From contig NZ_CP030041.1 in the NCBI RefSeq assembly GCF_003260975.1, positions 2,403,001-2,467,000 of the forward strand: 64,000 bases of DNA, written 5' to 3'. Below the pieces are notes generated by a model that searched no databases, was not told the DNA's origin, and worked only from the letters and a program-made list of their open reading frames with translations. The stretch is from Echinicola strongylocentroti. GTDB taxonomy: Bacteria > Bacteroidota > Bacteroidia > Cytophagales > Cyclobacteriaceae. This document shows positions 54,290 to 63,898 of this stretch, one piece after another. The position numbers were made by a program, and so were the translations under genes. Numbering within the stretch: position 1 is the stretch's first letter; every line of letters begins with the position of its first letter.

Positions 54290-55891
54290 TTACTTAATGG
54301 CAATCCGCTCTATATGGTTGACATTACTTTTTATTTTTTGACCTTGGAAGTTTGTCCTGGTAACTTCCGTTACTTGAATCACCAAGTTATCACCACTTCT
54401 CGCAGCTGCTAACAGCTGCCTAATGGCTATATCCTCTCCGCTGATGTTAACTTGCTCCCTAGGAACTTCGTTTCTCAGGAGCTTCACTACACCACCAGAG
54501 ACTTGGAACCTAGCATCTTTAGGCATCGTCCGACCAAAAGTCGGCTCCGGTACAGCCTTTATTTTTAGCTGAGAAGGCCCAGGAGCGGGGAAAGGCACAC
54601 TCATATCGATTTCCTTCTCTCCATTATAAGCAGCAATGGTCGGCGCTGGTACTGGTCTGATATCGTAACTAACCGTTCCGATTTTGGCACCACCACTGTT
54701 CACGCCGATGTTTACTTTTCCTGAATTGGCAGGAATAATGGTCACATCACCAGGGTTACTGCCCTTAATGGCCTGTCCATTGGTAACGGAAAACTCAGGT
54801 GCATAGCTATTGCCCAAAGCAGGAACTTTAATGCTCAGTTCGTTTGCACACTGCGCATATAGCTGTTGGATAGCCTCTGCGGTCACCTCAATGGTCGGAT
54901 TGGCCACGAAGTAGTCATAGTTGACACTCAGCAGACTGTCCTTGCCATCGATGTTTACCACCACTTCACCTTCCAAGGTACGCTTGGCGAGCCCTCTGTC
55001 ATCGTAACTGTCGGCTGGTCCCACTGGAAAGCTGATTTTACCAAAACCATTTTCCACAGGAACTTCTTTTCCGTTCACGCTCATCTTGGGCTGTGCCGAA
55101 GAAGAAGCCGAAGCGATAAACAGGTTACCTTCAAATTTGGTCCCTGCCGCCACAATATTGGAGTTGGCCGCTACCATGGGTTCGAAGATATCTGCTTTAT
55201 AGTAAAACGATCCCAAAGAACGGGTCAGCGACCCCAATGATTCTGATTCGATGTTCAGCACCTCATTTTGGTACTGACTGATGATGGCCAATACCGCACC
55301 AATAGGAGATTTGACAAAGTTCAGGTTTACGAAATCTTTATAACTCACATCCGGGTCATTCTTGAACAAGTCGATTTCCTTGGCATCCTTGGCAATTTTC
55401 TCAAACTCCATAGGAATCCCAACTTCCTCTAAGAGAGCTTCTATTTCTTCAGGATATTGATTGAGGCGCTCTTGCATCTCATATCCTTTTTTATTGTTAT
55501 TGAAGATATTGCCAGCAATATCCGTATTTTTCAGGGCGCTGTTCTTAAACTGTCCATCATCGCTTAATGCGTTCGACTGCGTAATCAATTCCTGCTTCAA
55601 TCCTTCCAAATAAGAAAACACTTCAGCGGATTTCTCCCTTATCTGCCGTGCCGTCTCCACTTTGGGAAGGTCCTTTTCATTATTTCCTTGCTGCTCCACC
55701 GTCGCTTCTATATTGCTGACAATGGAGGCATTCTTTTCAATGTAGTTCTTGGAAGTGCGCTCCAAGCCATCATTCAGAAGAATGAACTTTTGCAATATTT
55801 GATTACTTACCTGTAGCGCCAAAAGAGCGGTCAGAACGAGATACATCATCCCGATCATCTTCTGCCTTGGCGTTTCTTTTCCACCGGCCAT
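54290..55891 (-). CDS. gldM: Gliding motility / T9SS motor protein GldM (PorM)
   Basis: 533 residues. One N-terminal membrane helix (about 11-29, MIGMMYLVLTALLALQVSN) and a long periplasmic rod of four domains; helical first domain to about 215, then three beta-sandwich domains ending RTNFQGQKIKSNVNH. With GldL it forms the proton-driven rotary motor of the T9SS. Family length is about 510-520, so complete. Confidence 0.96.
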   Translation of the reverse strand: MAGGKETPRQKMIGMMYLVLTALLALQVSNQILQKFILLNDGLERTSKNYIEKNASIVSNIEATVEQQGNNEKDLPKVETARQIREKSAEVFSYLEGLKQELITQSNALSDDGQFKNSALKNTDIAGNIFNNNKKGYEMQERLNQYPEEIEALLEEVGIPMEFEKIAKDAKEIDLFKNDPDVSYKDFVNLNFVKSPIGAVLAIISQYQNEVLNIESESLGSLTRSLGSFYYKADIFEPMVAANSNIVAAGTKFEGNLFIASASSSAQPKMSVNGKEVPVENGFGKISFPVGPADSYDDRGLAKRTLEGEVVVNIDGKDSLLSVNYDYFVANPTIEVTAEAIQQLYAQCANELSIKVPALGNSYAPEFSVTNGQAIKGSNPGDVTIIPANSGKVNIGVNSGGAKIGTVSYDIRPVPAPTIAAYNGEKEIDMSVPFPAPGPSQLKIKAVPEPTFGRTMPKDARFQVSGGVVKLLRNEVPREQVNISGEDIAIRQLLAAARSGDNLVIQVTEVTRTNFQGQKIKSNVNHIERIAIK

Positions 55892-55930
55892 ATATATCCC
55901 GTTATATTATTAGTCCTACAATAAATTAAA

Positions 55931-56743
55931 TTAACCCTTCATGGCCGTCAGCATGCCACCATATACACTGTTAAGAGAGCTGACATTCTTGTTCAGCTTC
56001 GCCAGCTCAGCTTTGAAGGTTTCGGTTTCTTTGCCGGCTTCATTTAAGCCTTCCATGGCCGCTGTAACGTTTGAATAGAATTTATTGAGTACTTTAACAT
56101 GACTATTTGCATCTTGCAATTCCATCTCGTACACTGCGTTCAGTGCGGATAAGTTTTGGGTCACTGAGACTACCTGGTCTCTATAATCTTTAGCCTCTTG
56201 GGAAGCATTGGACATTTCAGAGAGTGCCGCAGCAGTTTTGCTGTAAGACTGATTGATGTCCACCAATGTTTTGGAAGCTACTTTTACATTTTCCGCATAT
56301 TCGTTGGTCGCCAATGCAGCATCTGCCACAGTCCCCATTTTTTTGGTGGAATCAGCTAGATTTTTTAATCCCTTGCCCAAGTTATCGATCAGGTCAGAAC
56401 CAATATTGGCATCCTCTAGCATTTTATCCAGCTTCTGGGAAGTCTGGTCGCCTGATCCCTGTGCCACTCTTGACTGACGAGGCGCCGGAGGTACCGAACC
56501 GTCTGCAAGTTCAGGGTATACTTTGCTCCAATCCACCTCTTCTGATTGTGGTTCAAAAGCCGAAAGGAAGAAAATAGCTGCCTCTGTAGATAGGCCTATT
56601 CCGATCATGAGTGAGGCACCTTCCCAATCGAGGATTTTAAACATTGCCCCTAAGATTACTACAGAAGCTCCGATTCCATAAATCTTCGGCATTATGGAAC
56701 CATAAAACATGTGGGAGAAAGATTTTTCGTTGCGTTTAGCCAT
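55931..56743 (-). CDS. gldL: Gliding motility / T9SS motor protein GldL (PorL)
   Basis: 270 residues. Two membrane helices (about 18-37 and 44-63) near the N-terminus; Glu54 within the second (GIGLSTEAAIFFLSAFEP) corresponds by position to the membrane glutamate needed for proton coupling in studied GldL proteins (inferred alignment). The rest is a cytoplasmic coiled-coil domain (about 95-265). 54 bases after gldK. Confidence 0.95.
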   Translation of the reverse strand: MAKRNEKSFSHMFYGSIMPKIYGIGASVVILGAMFKILDWEGASLMIGIGLSTEAAIFFLSAFEPQSEEVDWSKVYPELADGSVPPAPRQSRVAQGSGDQTSQKLDKMLEDANIGSDLIDNLGKGLKNLADSTKKMGTVADAALATNEYAENVKVASKTLVDINQSYSKTAAALSEMSNASQEAKDYRDQVVSVTQNLSALNAVYEMELQDANSHVKVLNKFYSNVTAAMEGLNEAGKETETFKAELAKLNKNVSSLNSVYGGMLTAMKG

Positions 56744-56796
56744 AGGTTGTAAAAGTATGGTTTATAATTTTGTGTGTAAGTGTGTATATAGATTGA

Positions 56797-57885
56797 TTAA
56801 CGTCTTCTTGTAGCTCTTACGTCCATGGAGCCTGAACGACCGATAAAGGTCATTACTGTTCTGAATCCAATATGGGCAGTTTTTACATCTTGGTACTCAT
56901 ACGTTCGAGTACTGGTCTCTAAGTAATGAGCAATATCTTTCCAAGAGCCACCACGCACAACCTTGCGAGATTCGTTTTCATCCTCATATCTGGGATCGAG
57001 ATCCCAAGTAAGGGAGCTTCCTGCGGGATTATAAGCATCTTCTACCCATTCAGATACATTACCGGCCATGTTATAGATACCGAAATTATTGGGTGCATAA
57101 GTATCCACAGGAGCTGTATAGGCGAATCCATCATCTATATAATTGCCACGACCTGGTTTAAAGTTGGCCATCAGGCATCCTCTCCTATTTTTAAGGTATG
57201 GGCCACCCCAAGGGTATTTGGCGATTTCTTTACCTCCCTTGGCAGCATATTCCCATTCTGCTTCAGACGGCAACCGGAATCTTGGCATATCATATTCAGA
57301 CTTATCATTTGCATTCATGTGGTATGATTTCCACTCGCAAAATTTCTTGGCTTGTTCCCAACTTATCCCTACCACGGGATAATCATCAAATGCCGGATGT
57401 TCAAAATAGTACTCCATCAGCGGGTCACCATAATGATGGGTAAAGCTCTGCGACCAGACAGTAGTGTCGGGAAGAAGCTCATCTATATTAAATTGGGGAG
57501 GATCCTTAAGTGTAGTGGGAGTAGACAGGGCCAATTCTCCCATTCTTACCGCTTCCAAAAACTGACGGTACTTGTTATTGGACACTTCATATTTATCCAT
57601 ATAAAATTCGGATATCGTCACCTGTTTGTTCAGCGACGATTTACTAACGGCAATATCTTCATCAGCTTGTCCCATCCAAAAAGTACCAGCCTTTACCGGC
57701 ACCATATCATGAGGAAGGGTCTGCTGCCATCCAGACCGATCGGGAACCCCAGTCACTTCACCAGTTCTGTTGGCTTTTTCACTAGCAGAACCCTTGCTAC
57801 CAAAAAGACCACATCCCTGCAACAGTACCACGGATAGTAGCATCACGATCCCTGTCAAAAATCGTGAGTTCATTTTCTTGTACAT
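56797..57885 (-). CDS. gldK: Gliding motility / T9SS lipoprotein GldK (PorK)
   Basis: About 362 residues. Lipoprotein signal with LLQGCG; mature domain has the formylglycine-generating-enzyme fold (MVPVKAGTFWMGQ, RFRLPSEAEWEYAAKGG, MAGNVSEWVEDAY, VRGGSW, IGFRTV). The FGE active-site cysteines near GGSW are absent (GGSWKDIAHYLE), so it is structural: GldK forms the periplasmic ring with GldN. Start MYKKMNSRF chosen; ATGs at 57906 and 57873 are alternatives. First of the four gld genes, 94-116 bases after the PorP-like gene. Confidence 0.95.
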   Translation of the reverse strand: MYKKMNSRFLTGIVMLLSVVLLQGCGLFGSKGSASEKANRTGEVTGVPDRSGWQQTLPHDMVPVKAGTFWMGQADEDIAVSKSSLNKQVTISEFYMDKYEVSNNKYRQFLEAVRMGELALSTPTTLKDPPQFNIDELLPDTTVWSQSFTHHYGDPLMEYYFEHPAFDDYPVVGISWEQAKKFCEWKSYHMNANDKSEYDMPRFRLPSEAEWEYAAKGGKEIAKYPWGGPYLKNRRGCLMANFKPGRGNYIDDGFAYTAPVDTYAPNNFGIYNMAGNVSEWVEDAYNPAGSSLTWDLDPRYEDENESRKVVRGGSWKDIAHYLETSTRTYEYQDVKTAHIGFRTVMTFIGRSGSMDVRATRRR

Positions 57886-57984
57886 ATAAGACAATTTTGT
57901 TGACAATTCTTTATTCCTAGATTAACGTGTTCTTACCAAGATCGAAATTTAAGAGAAAATACCAAAACATTACAAAAAATCGAC

Positions 57985-57992
57985 CAAAATTA
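57985..57992 (-). promoter_or_regulatory. Possible -7 box upstream of gldK
   Basis: TAATTTTG on the minus strand, exact TAnnTTTG, about 100 bases before gldK and just 3' of the PorP-like stop. No -33 TTG. It could give gldKLMN a promoter independent of the upstream gene. Confidence 0.35.
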
Positions 57993-58000
57993 ACGGTTAT

Positions 58001-58978
58001 TTAAAACCGGAATCTCGGAGTCCGTTGTATTATACTCTCTATTTTTTTCGCTACAGCTGGTAAATTATACGTTAACATAAACTCGTGGGAGGTTGGAGCC
58101 TTTGCTTCCGTCCCACTCATTACCAAATCAAAGGCGTAGCCCAATTTAAGTGACTTATCTCTTAATAATTTATACCCCATCAATACAGAAAGGGACTCTT
58201 CTCCTCTAAAAGCTAATCCACCGCTCATGCGGTCATTATATGTGGCTATAACGCTCACGTCATAGGAAAAATTATTGAAGCCCTCACTTTTTAACAAAAT
58301 ACTTGGATCAAATGTCACTTGTGCAAAAGTCCGTATCTTGTATCCCACCATCAAATAACTGTGATTGACCAGTTGATTATCAAAGGAATTGTCTCCAAAA
58401 TCAAAAGTAGGCTCATTGAGGTGCCTACTGCTCAGTGAGACATAATACTTGGGCGCTTCGTAAAGCAACCCCGCACCAAAATTTGCACTCATCTGACTTT
58501 CGTTACCACTGCTTGGAATCGAAGGGTCGGGATTGACTACGTCGATTTCATCGAATTGTATAGTGTTGGAAAACACGCCCCCAGAGACCCCAAAGCTCAG
58601 CACACCGCGCCTGATTTTTTTGTGATAAGCAGCTGAAATATTCACTTCTTGGCTTGTCGCTGGACCAATATCATCATTGGTAAACGATAATCCCCAACCA
58701 AATGATGTGCCGGAGACCCTGCCAGCAGCTGTTACGAGCTGCGTAGTGGGAGCACCTCCATTTCCTGAAGAGGTGGTATATCCTAGCCATTGGCTTCGGT
58801 GCAAGGCGGTAAACTGATAGCCCTCATCACTTCCCGCAAAAGCGGGATTATAATAGAGCCCATTGTACATATATTGTGTGAATTGGGCGTCTTGTTGCGC
58901 AAAAACGCAGGACGGACTGATCCCCCCAAGTAGAAATCCTGAGAAAAAAATAAAATTAAGGTAAATTCTCTTTTTCAT
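58001..58978 (-). CDS. porP: PorP/SprF-family T9SS outer membrane protein
   Basis: 325 residues. Signal peptide (about 1-28, cleaved before QQDAQ), then the family opening DAQFTQYMYNGLYYNPAFAGS and a beta-barrel ending PRFRF with terminal Phe. PorP-like proteins connect substrates or adhesins with the T9SS. The order porP-gldK-L-M-N equals the porPKLMN operon of Porphyromonas. ATG 58978 (MKKRIYLNF) preferred over 58999. Confidence 0.92.
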   Translation of the reverse strand: MKKRIYLNFIFFSGFLLGGISPSCVFAQQDAQFTQYMYNGLYYNPAFAGSDEGYQFTALHRSQWLGYTTSSGNGGAPTTQLVTAAGRVSGTSFGWGLSFTNDDIGPATSQEVNISAAYHKKIRRGVLSFGVSGGVFSNTIQFDEIDVVNPDPSIPSSGNESQMSANFGAGLLYEAPKYYVSLSSRHLNEPTFDFGDNSFDNQLVNHSYLMVGYKIRTFAQVTFDPSILLKSEGFNNFSYDVSVIATYNDRMSGGLAFRGEESLSVLMGYKLLRDKSLKLGYAFDLVMSGTEAKAPTSHEFMLTYNLPAVAKKIESIIQRTPRFRF

Positions 58979-59058
58979 GCGCTTCAAAAGTATATTCATT
59001 CAATATGACTAGTCTACACAATTATAATCGAATTTACCTTATAAATGTTGGGATTTTT

Positions 59059-59832
59059 TCAGAGGTTATTCACTTTTTTTATGTACAATTCAAGCGCACC
59101 GGTCATACTTGGCGCATTGGGCATAGGAGCCTCGATGTCCAAAATGAGATTTTGATCCCTCACACTTTTAGAAGTGGTAGGACCAAAAGCAGCTATCCGG
59201 GTAGCCCCTTGATCAAAATCAGCAAAATTGTGAATCAATGATGTGATCCCTGAAGGACTATAAAAAGCCAAAATATCATACTTGATATCCTTCAGGTCAG
59301 AAAGATCAGCAGCCACCGTGTGGTAAATTACTGCTTCGGTAAATTCGATATTGTTCTTTGCCAGATAATCTGGAATGTCATTTTTGCGGATATCTGAACA
59401 TGGAAACAGGTATTTTTCACCTTTATGTTTCTTGAAGTAATCAAATAGATCCGCTGCGGTCCTTACCCCTACGAAGAGCTTACGCTTCCTGATCACAATG
59501 TACTTCTGAAGATAGTGCGCTGTCTGCTCAGAAATACAGAAGTATTTCATGTCTGCAGGCATTTCGATTTTGAGCTCTTGGCAAATTTTAAAGAAATGAT
59601 CAATCGCATTGCGGCTAGTAAAAATAATCGCCGTGTGCTTGAGAATATCGATCTTTTGCTTTCTAAACTCCCGGATCGAAACAGGCTCTACCTGAATGAA
59701 AGGCCTGAAATCTATTCTTAAATTGTATTTCTCGGCCAACTGAAAATAAGGGGACTTCGCATCGGAAGGTCGAGGCTGAGAAACCAAAATACTCTTTACC
59801 GGCTGAAATCTGTCCTTAGTAGATTTAGTCAT
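59059..59832 (-). CDS. hemD: Uroporphyrinogen-III synthase
   Basis: About 257 residues. Cyclises hydroxymethylbilane to uroporphyrinogen III. Two-lobed family with low conservation; here ILVSQPRPSDAKSPYF, IIFTSRNAIDHFF, CSDIRKNDIPDYLAKNNIEF and AFYSPSGITSLIHNF, TRIAAFGPTTSKSV are recognisable. Start MTKSTKDRF preferred, following a purine-rich stretch; an upstream ATG (59883) overlaps the DUF4271 stop by 8 bases. Co-directional with the DUF4271 gene. Confidence 0.88.
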   Translation of the reverse strand: MTKSTKDRFQPVKSILVSQPRPSDAKSPYFQLAEKYNLRIDFRPFIQVEPVSIREFRKQKIDILKHTAIIFTSRNAIDHFFKICQELKIEMPADMKYFCISEQTAHYLQKYIVIRKRKLFVGVRTAADLFDYFKKHKGEKYLFPCSDIRKNDIPDYLAKNNIEFTEAVIYHTVAADLSDLKDIKYDILAFYSPSGITSLIHNFADFDQGATRIAAFGPTTSKSVRDQNLILDIEAPMPNAPSMTGALELYIKKVNNL

Positions 59833-59875
59833 ATGCTCTTTTTTCTTCTTTTGTTTTCTCTCGTATTTTCCCGCA

Positions 59876-60988
59876 TTAGCCAACGATCAACTTAACGATC
59901 ACTAAAAAGGGAACCAATTCGGAACTGCAAAGGTAAGAAAATAAATGGTAACTTTTAAAAGGCACTTTTTTTAACATCAAGTAAAAAAGCCTAAAAATCC
60001 CTGCCAAATAGACCAAGAGAAATAAACCCAGGGCAAATTCCACCATTTCGTCCATTTTCGTATAACCTTGCAGATAAAATCCCATCAGCACAATGAACAT
60101 AACCAACAATACCATCATCAGTATCCGTACCAAATAAAAAAATTGGCTGAAGTCTACTTTGTCCAATTGATATACCACCGCAAAGAACTTGATCCACAGG
60201 TATTTCATAAAAGACAACACCATAAAGAATGCCGTGCCAGAAAGCCACACCAACAATAGGGAGTTGAGCCCTCCTACCAAATAATCATCTAACAAACTAA
60301 TCCCTGCAAAATGCAAGCAGGAAAAAGTAAAAAGCGACATAAGCATACTGAACACCAACAAATAAAATATCACGTCCGATGAAAAGGTCTTTATACCACT
60401 TCCCCCCTCTGAAAGTTCCTCTGCAAACATGGTTACAGGCCTCAATGCTGACTGGAAAATAACAGGATATGTCACTTTAAATAGCGCTATAAGCGAAAGG
60501 ACAACCACTAATGCAACTATCAGAAAATCCTTTACTGGATCCTTTTTCCGTAATTGCTCACTTGGAGTATCAATACTACTATCCACTGATTTTCCTTTTC
60601 TGAAAACACCCTTTTTCACCGAAAGCTGGGACTTGTCAATACCCTCCTTGTATGCTCTCAAAGGCAATGTTCCAGACTGGCTATCGACAGGACTTATTTC
60701 TTTTAGGCGCTTTAGCGGTAGTACAAAACTGGTATCTGCCGATGCATAAAACCATAAGGTATTGTCCAAAAAAACCGCTGTTTCAGCAGGAAAAACCAGC
60801 TGAAATGAAGCCAATGGGTAGGTTTCCAAATCCAAATCCACCGCCGCCATGACAGGAGAAGGGAGAAGGTCGTACTTTTCCGAAATCACTATCCTTGGAT
60901 TGTAGTTCTCCAAGACCTGCGCCTGTAGTGTCCCAAATAGAAAAAATAAACAAACGGCGGCAATCAGCCCCCTGATTTCCTTTCTCAT
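59876..60988 (-). CDS. DUF4271 multi-pass membrane protein
   Basis: About 370 residues. Signal peptide (MRKEIRGLIAAVCLFFLFGTLQA), an extracytoplasmic region of about 130 residues, then seven or so membrane helices (about 155-365). The DUF4271 family is confined to Bacteroidota and is typically next to hemD; its function is not established. It starts 4 bases after the barrel gene and ends at hemD, so the three are one transcript. Position beside porP/gldKLMN suggests an envelope role, unproven. Confidence 0.8.
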   Translation of the reverse strand: MRKEIRGLIAAVCLFFLFGTLQAQVLENYNPRIVISEKYDLLPSPVMAAVDLDLETYPLASFQLVFPAETAVFLDNTLWFYASADTSFVLPLKRLKEISPVDSQSGTLPLRAYKEGIDKSQLSVKKGVFRKGKSVDSSIDTPSEQLRKKDPVKDFLIVALVVVLSLIALFKVTYPVIFQSALRPVTMFAEELSEGGSGIKTFSSDVIFYLLVFSMLMSLFTFSCLHFAGISLLDDYLVGGLNSLLLVWLSGTAFFMVLSFMKYLWIKFFAVVYQLDKVDFSQFFYLVRILMMVLLVMFIVLMGFYLQGYTKMDEMVEFALGLFLLVYLAGIFRLFYLMLKKVPFKSYHLFSYLCSSELVPFLVIVKLIVG

Positions 60989-60992
60989 AAAC

Positions 60993-62723
60993 CTAAAATC
61001 TGCCAATATATCCAAAGTGAATCTTTGCGTAATTTACACCAATTTCCTGCTCATTTGACCTGCCCATCCCGTACAAAAACCGGAATTCCCCATTTCCTGT
61101 ACGGAGGTTTAGCCCTGCTCCGAAGGATATGATTTTGTCAAGCTGATCAGGCAAAGCCCAGCCTGACTGCTCCAAGGCCCCTACATCTGTAAAGAGCAGA
61201 AAATAAGAATTTTCTTCAAAATAAAACCTGGGTTCAAAATTAGCATAAACATATCGGTTTGCGAAGAAGAAATTCTCATTAAAACCTCTGAGCGTCCTGA
61301 GCCCCCCCAATCGGTACATATCATTTTTCAGGATATTGTCTCCCAAAAGAAGTCCTCCCCGCAGCCTCAAAAAACCGACCAGTCTGTTACTCACCCGCCA
61401 ATATTCTTCTAAAGACATAGTACCGAATGTCTGAATGGCCTCCGTGTCAACCTCCTCATAAACTCCTTCCGGAATCCCCGTATTTTGTAGGATTTTTTTA
61501 TTGCCCACTCCACCCTCCATTATGAGCCTCCAGCCATTTTTGGGCTGGTATCCGTCGTCCAGTTGCTGGTAATGGAGACGAAGACCATAACTGTGGTATC
61601 GAAAATCCAACTCTGCGGGAAGTTCTTCAGCAGCATTGACCTCCGGGACAGACAATAAGTCCCCCGCCTTCCATTTGCTGAACACATCCAAATACAATCG
61701 TGGTCTCACTTGGTAACCAAACCCCAGCCGAAAATCCCTATTGACGAAGGTCGTATCCTCTTTGAGCAGGAAAAAAGAAGCATTCACATCTATCCCCGTT
61801 CCAAAAAGCTGCGGCTCCACTGCAGACACTTCCAGGTTTTGGCTATATTGTGTTAATCGCTGCCAGTGTAGCCCATATTGCCTCCCTCTACCTACTGGAT
61901 TATAAATGGCCAGATCAAACTGGCCCGTCACCATTAGCTTATTGGCTTCGGCTTCGTTGGGTAGCAGACCGATGATACCATCAAGAGCATTTACTTTGCG
62001 GTTTTGGAGGCTGAGATAAACAGTCGCCTCACTGTTCTGAAAACTCACCCTAGGCGGCTCCATCACTTCATAGTAAGGCATTTCTTTAAGCAACTGGAAA
62101 GCCGACTCCACCGCCTTTTGGGAGAATGGTTCCCCAGGCACTATTCCAAGTTTCCTTCCCAAGATCACTTTTTTGACGCGGGCATTTCCACTGATCTTTA
62201 GACTGTCAAATTGGATAAAAGGGCCTTTTTCCAGCCATATATTAGCTTGAAAACCATTTCCTTCTTGTGTAATGCTATCTAGGCGCACTGCCGCAAAGGG
62301 GTATCCTTGATTTTCTTGTATACCCAGTAATTTTTCAAAAAGTCGTGCCACTTTCTTATAGGAGACTGGCTGTCCACGAAAATCCCTTGGATCCCCCCCA
62401 GCCCTCCTCACAAGGCTTTCGGATAAATTGCCCCGACGTAACTCCATCCACCTGAATTTATCCCTGGTCGTTATCGTCGCCTTTGCCACACTGTCATGAT
62501 AGGTCAAGTCCACTACCTCCGCCATCAGGTAACCTTCACTCCATAGTTCTTTAAGCTCTCCTTGCAAAAAATGCTGAACACCTAAGGTATCCAGTCCCTC
62601 TTTCGTCCCTTTTCGGTGGTGTTCCCCGGTAATTTCATACTGTAGCTCATAGCCCTGTTGGGCTTGTACGGAGACCCAGGACCACATCAATAAAATCAGT
62701 GATGTAATGATTGGACGTTTCAA
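60993..62723 (-). CDS. BamA/TamA-superfamily outer membrane protein
   Basis: 576 residues. Signal peptide (about 1-21, before QQGY), POTRA-like domains (about 25-245, with GNARVKKVILGRKLGIVPGE) and a C-terminal 16-strand-type barrel (about 255-576) with MYRLGGLRTLRGFNE, the RGF motif of the superfamily, and terminal Phe (YIGRF). It is shorter than BamA (five POTRA) and is a TamA- or D15-like paralogue for outer membrane insertion or translocation. It starts at TTG (62723), overlapping the divergent hemW promoter region. Confidence 0.85.
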   Translation of the reverse strand: MKRPIITSLILLMWSWVSVQAQQGYELQYEITGEHHRKGTKEGLDTLGVQHFLQGELKELWSEGYLMAEVVDLTYHDSVAKATITTRDKFRWMELRRGNLSESLVRRAGGDPRDFRGQPVSYKKVARLFEKLLGIQENQGYPFAAVRLDSITQEGNGFQANIWLEKGPFIQFDSLKISGNARVKKVILGRKLGIVPGEPFSQKAVESAFQLLKEMPYYEVMEPPRVSFQNSEATVYLSLQNRKVNALDGIIGLLPNEAEANKLMVTGQFDLAIYNPVGRGRQYGLHWQRLTQYSQNLEVSAVEPQLFGTGIDVNASFFLLKEDTTFVNRDFRLGFGYQVRPRLYLDVFSKWKAGDLLSVPEVNAAEELPAELDFRYHSYGLRLHYQQLDDGYQPKNGWRLIMEGGVGNKKILQNTGIPEGVYEEVDTEAIQTFGTMSLEEYWRVSNRLVGFLRLRGGLLLGDNILKNDMYRLGGLRTLRGFNENFFFANRYVYANFEPRFYFEENSYFLLFTDVGALEQSGWALPDQLDKIISFGAGLNLRTGNGEFRFLYGMGRSNEQEIGVNYAKIHFGYIGRF

Positions 62724-62745
62724 AAGTGCTTCTCGTTGTTTTGCT

Positions 62746-62753
62746 TAACTTTG
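62746..62753 (+). promoter_or_regulatory. -7 box of hemW
   Basis: TAACTTTG, exact TAnnTTTG, 20 bases before the hemW TTG start. On the other strand TACTTTTA (62760-62767) may serve the divergent barrel gene, so the two promoters overlap in a region of about 50 bases. Confidence 0.55.
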
Positions 62754-62773
62754 TGCTGATAAAAGTAATCAAT

Positions 62774-63898
62774 TTGGCAGGAATTTATATTCATATCCCC
62801 TTTTGTAAGCAAGCATGTCATTACTGCGATTTTCATTTCAGTACCAATACTGGGCTGAAAACCAACATGGTGAAGATGCTCTGTAAAGAACTGATACTTC
62901 AGCAAAATTACTTGGGCAAAGAAACCTCGATTAAAACCATCTATTTTGGTGGAGGGACCCCTTCGTTGCTTTCTACAGCTGAGTTAGAAATGATTCTGGA
63001 AACCATCGCCGCTCACTACCATTTGGATCTGGAGGAATTGACCATCGAGACCAATCCCGATGACCTCCACAAAACCAAACTGAACGATTTACTTGCCCTG
63101 GGTTTTGATCGGCTGAGTATCGGTATCCAAAGCTTTAGTGACGAAGTTTTGAAATTTTACAACAGGACCCATTCGGCAGCAGAATCATTGGACTGCATCA
63201 AAAAGGCCAGACAAACAGGGTTTGACAAGCTGTCCATTGACCTGATGTACGGGTTTCCTGCTGCTGACCACCAACTATGGGAACGGGATTTAAAACAGGC
63301 CATCCTTCTCGAACCTGGCCATATCAGCAGCTACTGCCTGACGATCGAATCCGGTACAGCACTGGGTAACTGGGCAGAAAAAGGGAAGTTCAATCCGGCA
63401 TCTGAAGATTTTAATGCGGACCAATTTGAACTAATGCAAAAAAGGCTGGAAGATGCCGGCTATATCCAATATGAAATTTCCAATTTTGGCCAGCCAGCTG
63501 CTTTTGCCATACATAATTCCAATTACTGGAAGGGCATTCCCTACCTCGGTATCGGGCCGAGTGCACATTCCTTTGATGGTCGGTCCAGACAGCATAACCT
63601 CGCCCACAACGCCAAGTACATCAAAGCGCTCCAAAACGGACAAATCCCCTACGAAAAGGACATACTTAGTCAGGATGACATGCTGAATGAATACCTGCTG
63701 ACAGCTCTACGAACGATCTGGGGAGTCGACCTGACAATGGTAAAAAAACGCTTTGGTCTTGATCTCCTCCAGGACAAATCGCCTTTCATCCAAGCCTTAA
63801 CCAAAGACCACCTTATCCATATAGAAAACAACCATCTTGTCCTGACTAGACAAGGTAAACTTTTAGCTGATCATATCGCCGAAAAGCTCTTCGTGTAA
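62774..63898 (+). CDS. hemW: HemW, radical SAM heme chaperone (coproporphyrinogen-oxidase-like)
   Basis: 374 residues from TTG. Binds heme and a 4Fe-4S cluster and is thought to deliver heme. Radical SAM cysteines Cys11, Cys15, Cys18 (CKQACHYCDFHF), GGGTPS and the HemW-specific HNSNYW are present; the second SAM site and substrate residues of true HemN are lacking. TTG 62774 gives the family N-terminus AGIYIHIPFC; a frame from 62711 would include the -7 box and is rejected. Confidence 0.93.
   Translation: MAGIYIHIPFCKQACHYCDFHFSTNTGLKTNMVKMLCKELILQQNYLGKETSIKTIYFGGGTPSLLSTAELEMILETIAAHYHLDLEELTIETNPDDLHKTKLNDLLALGFDRLSIGIQSFSDEVLKFYNRTHSAAESLDCIKKARQTGFDKLSIDLMYGFPAADHQLWERDLKQAILLEPGHISSYCLTIESGTALGNWAEKGKFNPASEDFNADQFELMQKRLEDAGYIQYEISNFGQPAAFAIHNSNYWKGIPYLGIGPSAHSFDGRSRQHNLAHNAKYIKALQNGQIPYEKDILSQDDMLNEYLLTALRTIWGVDLTMVKKRFGLDLLQDKSPFIQALTKDHLIHIENNHLVLTRQGKLLADHIAEKLFV

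Noticed and set aside
56797..57906. GldK as the sulfatase-maturing formylglycine-generating enzyme for the sulfatase at 12465
   Set aside because: The fold matches, but the catalytic cysteines after GGSW are absent; its place in gldKLMN shows a structural role.
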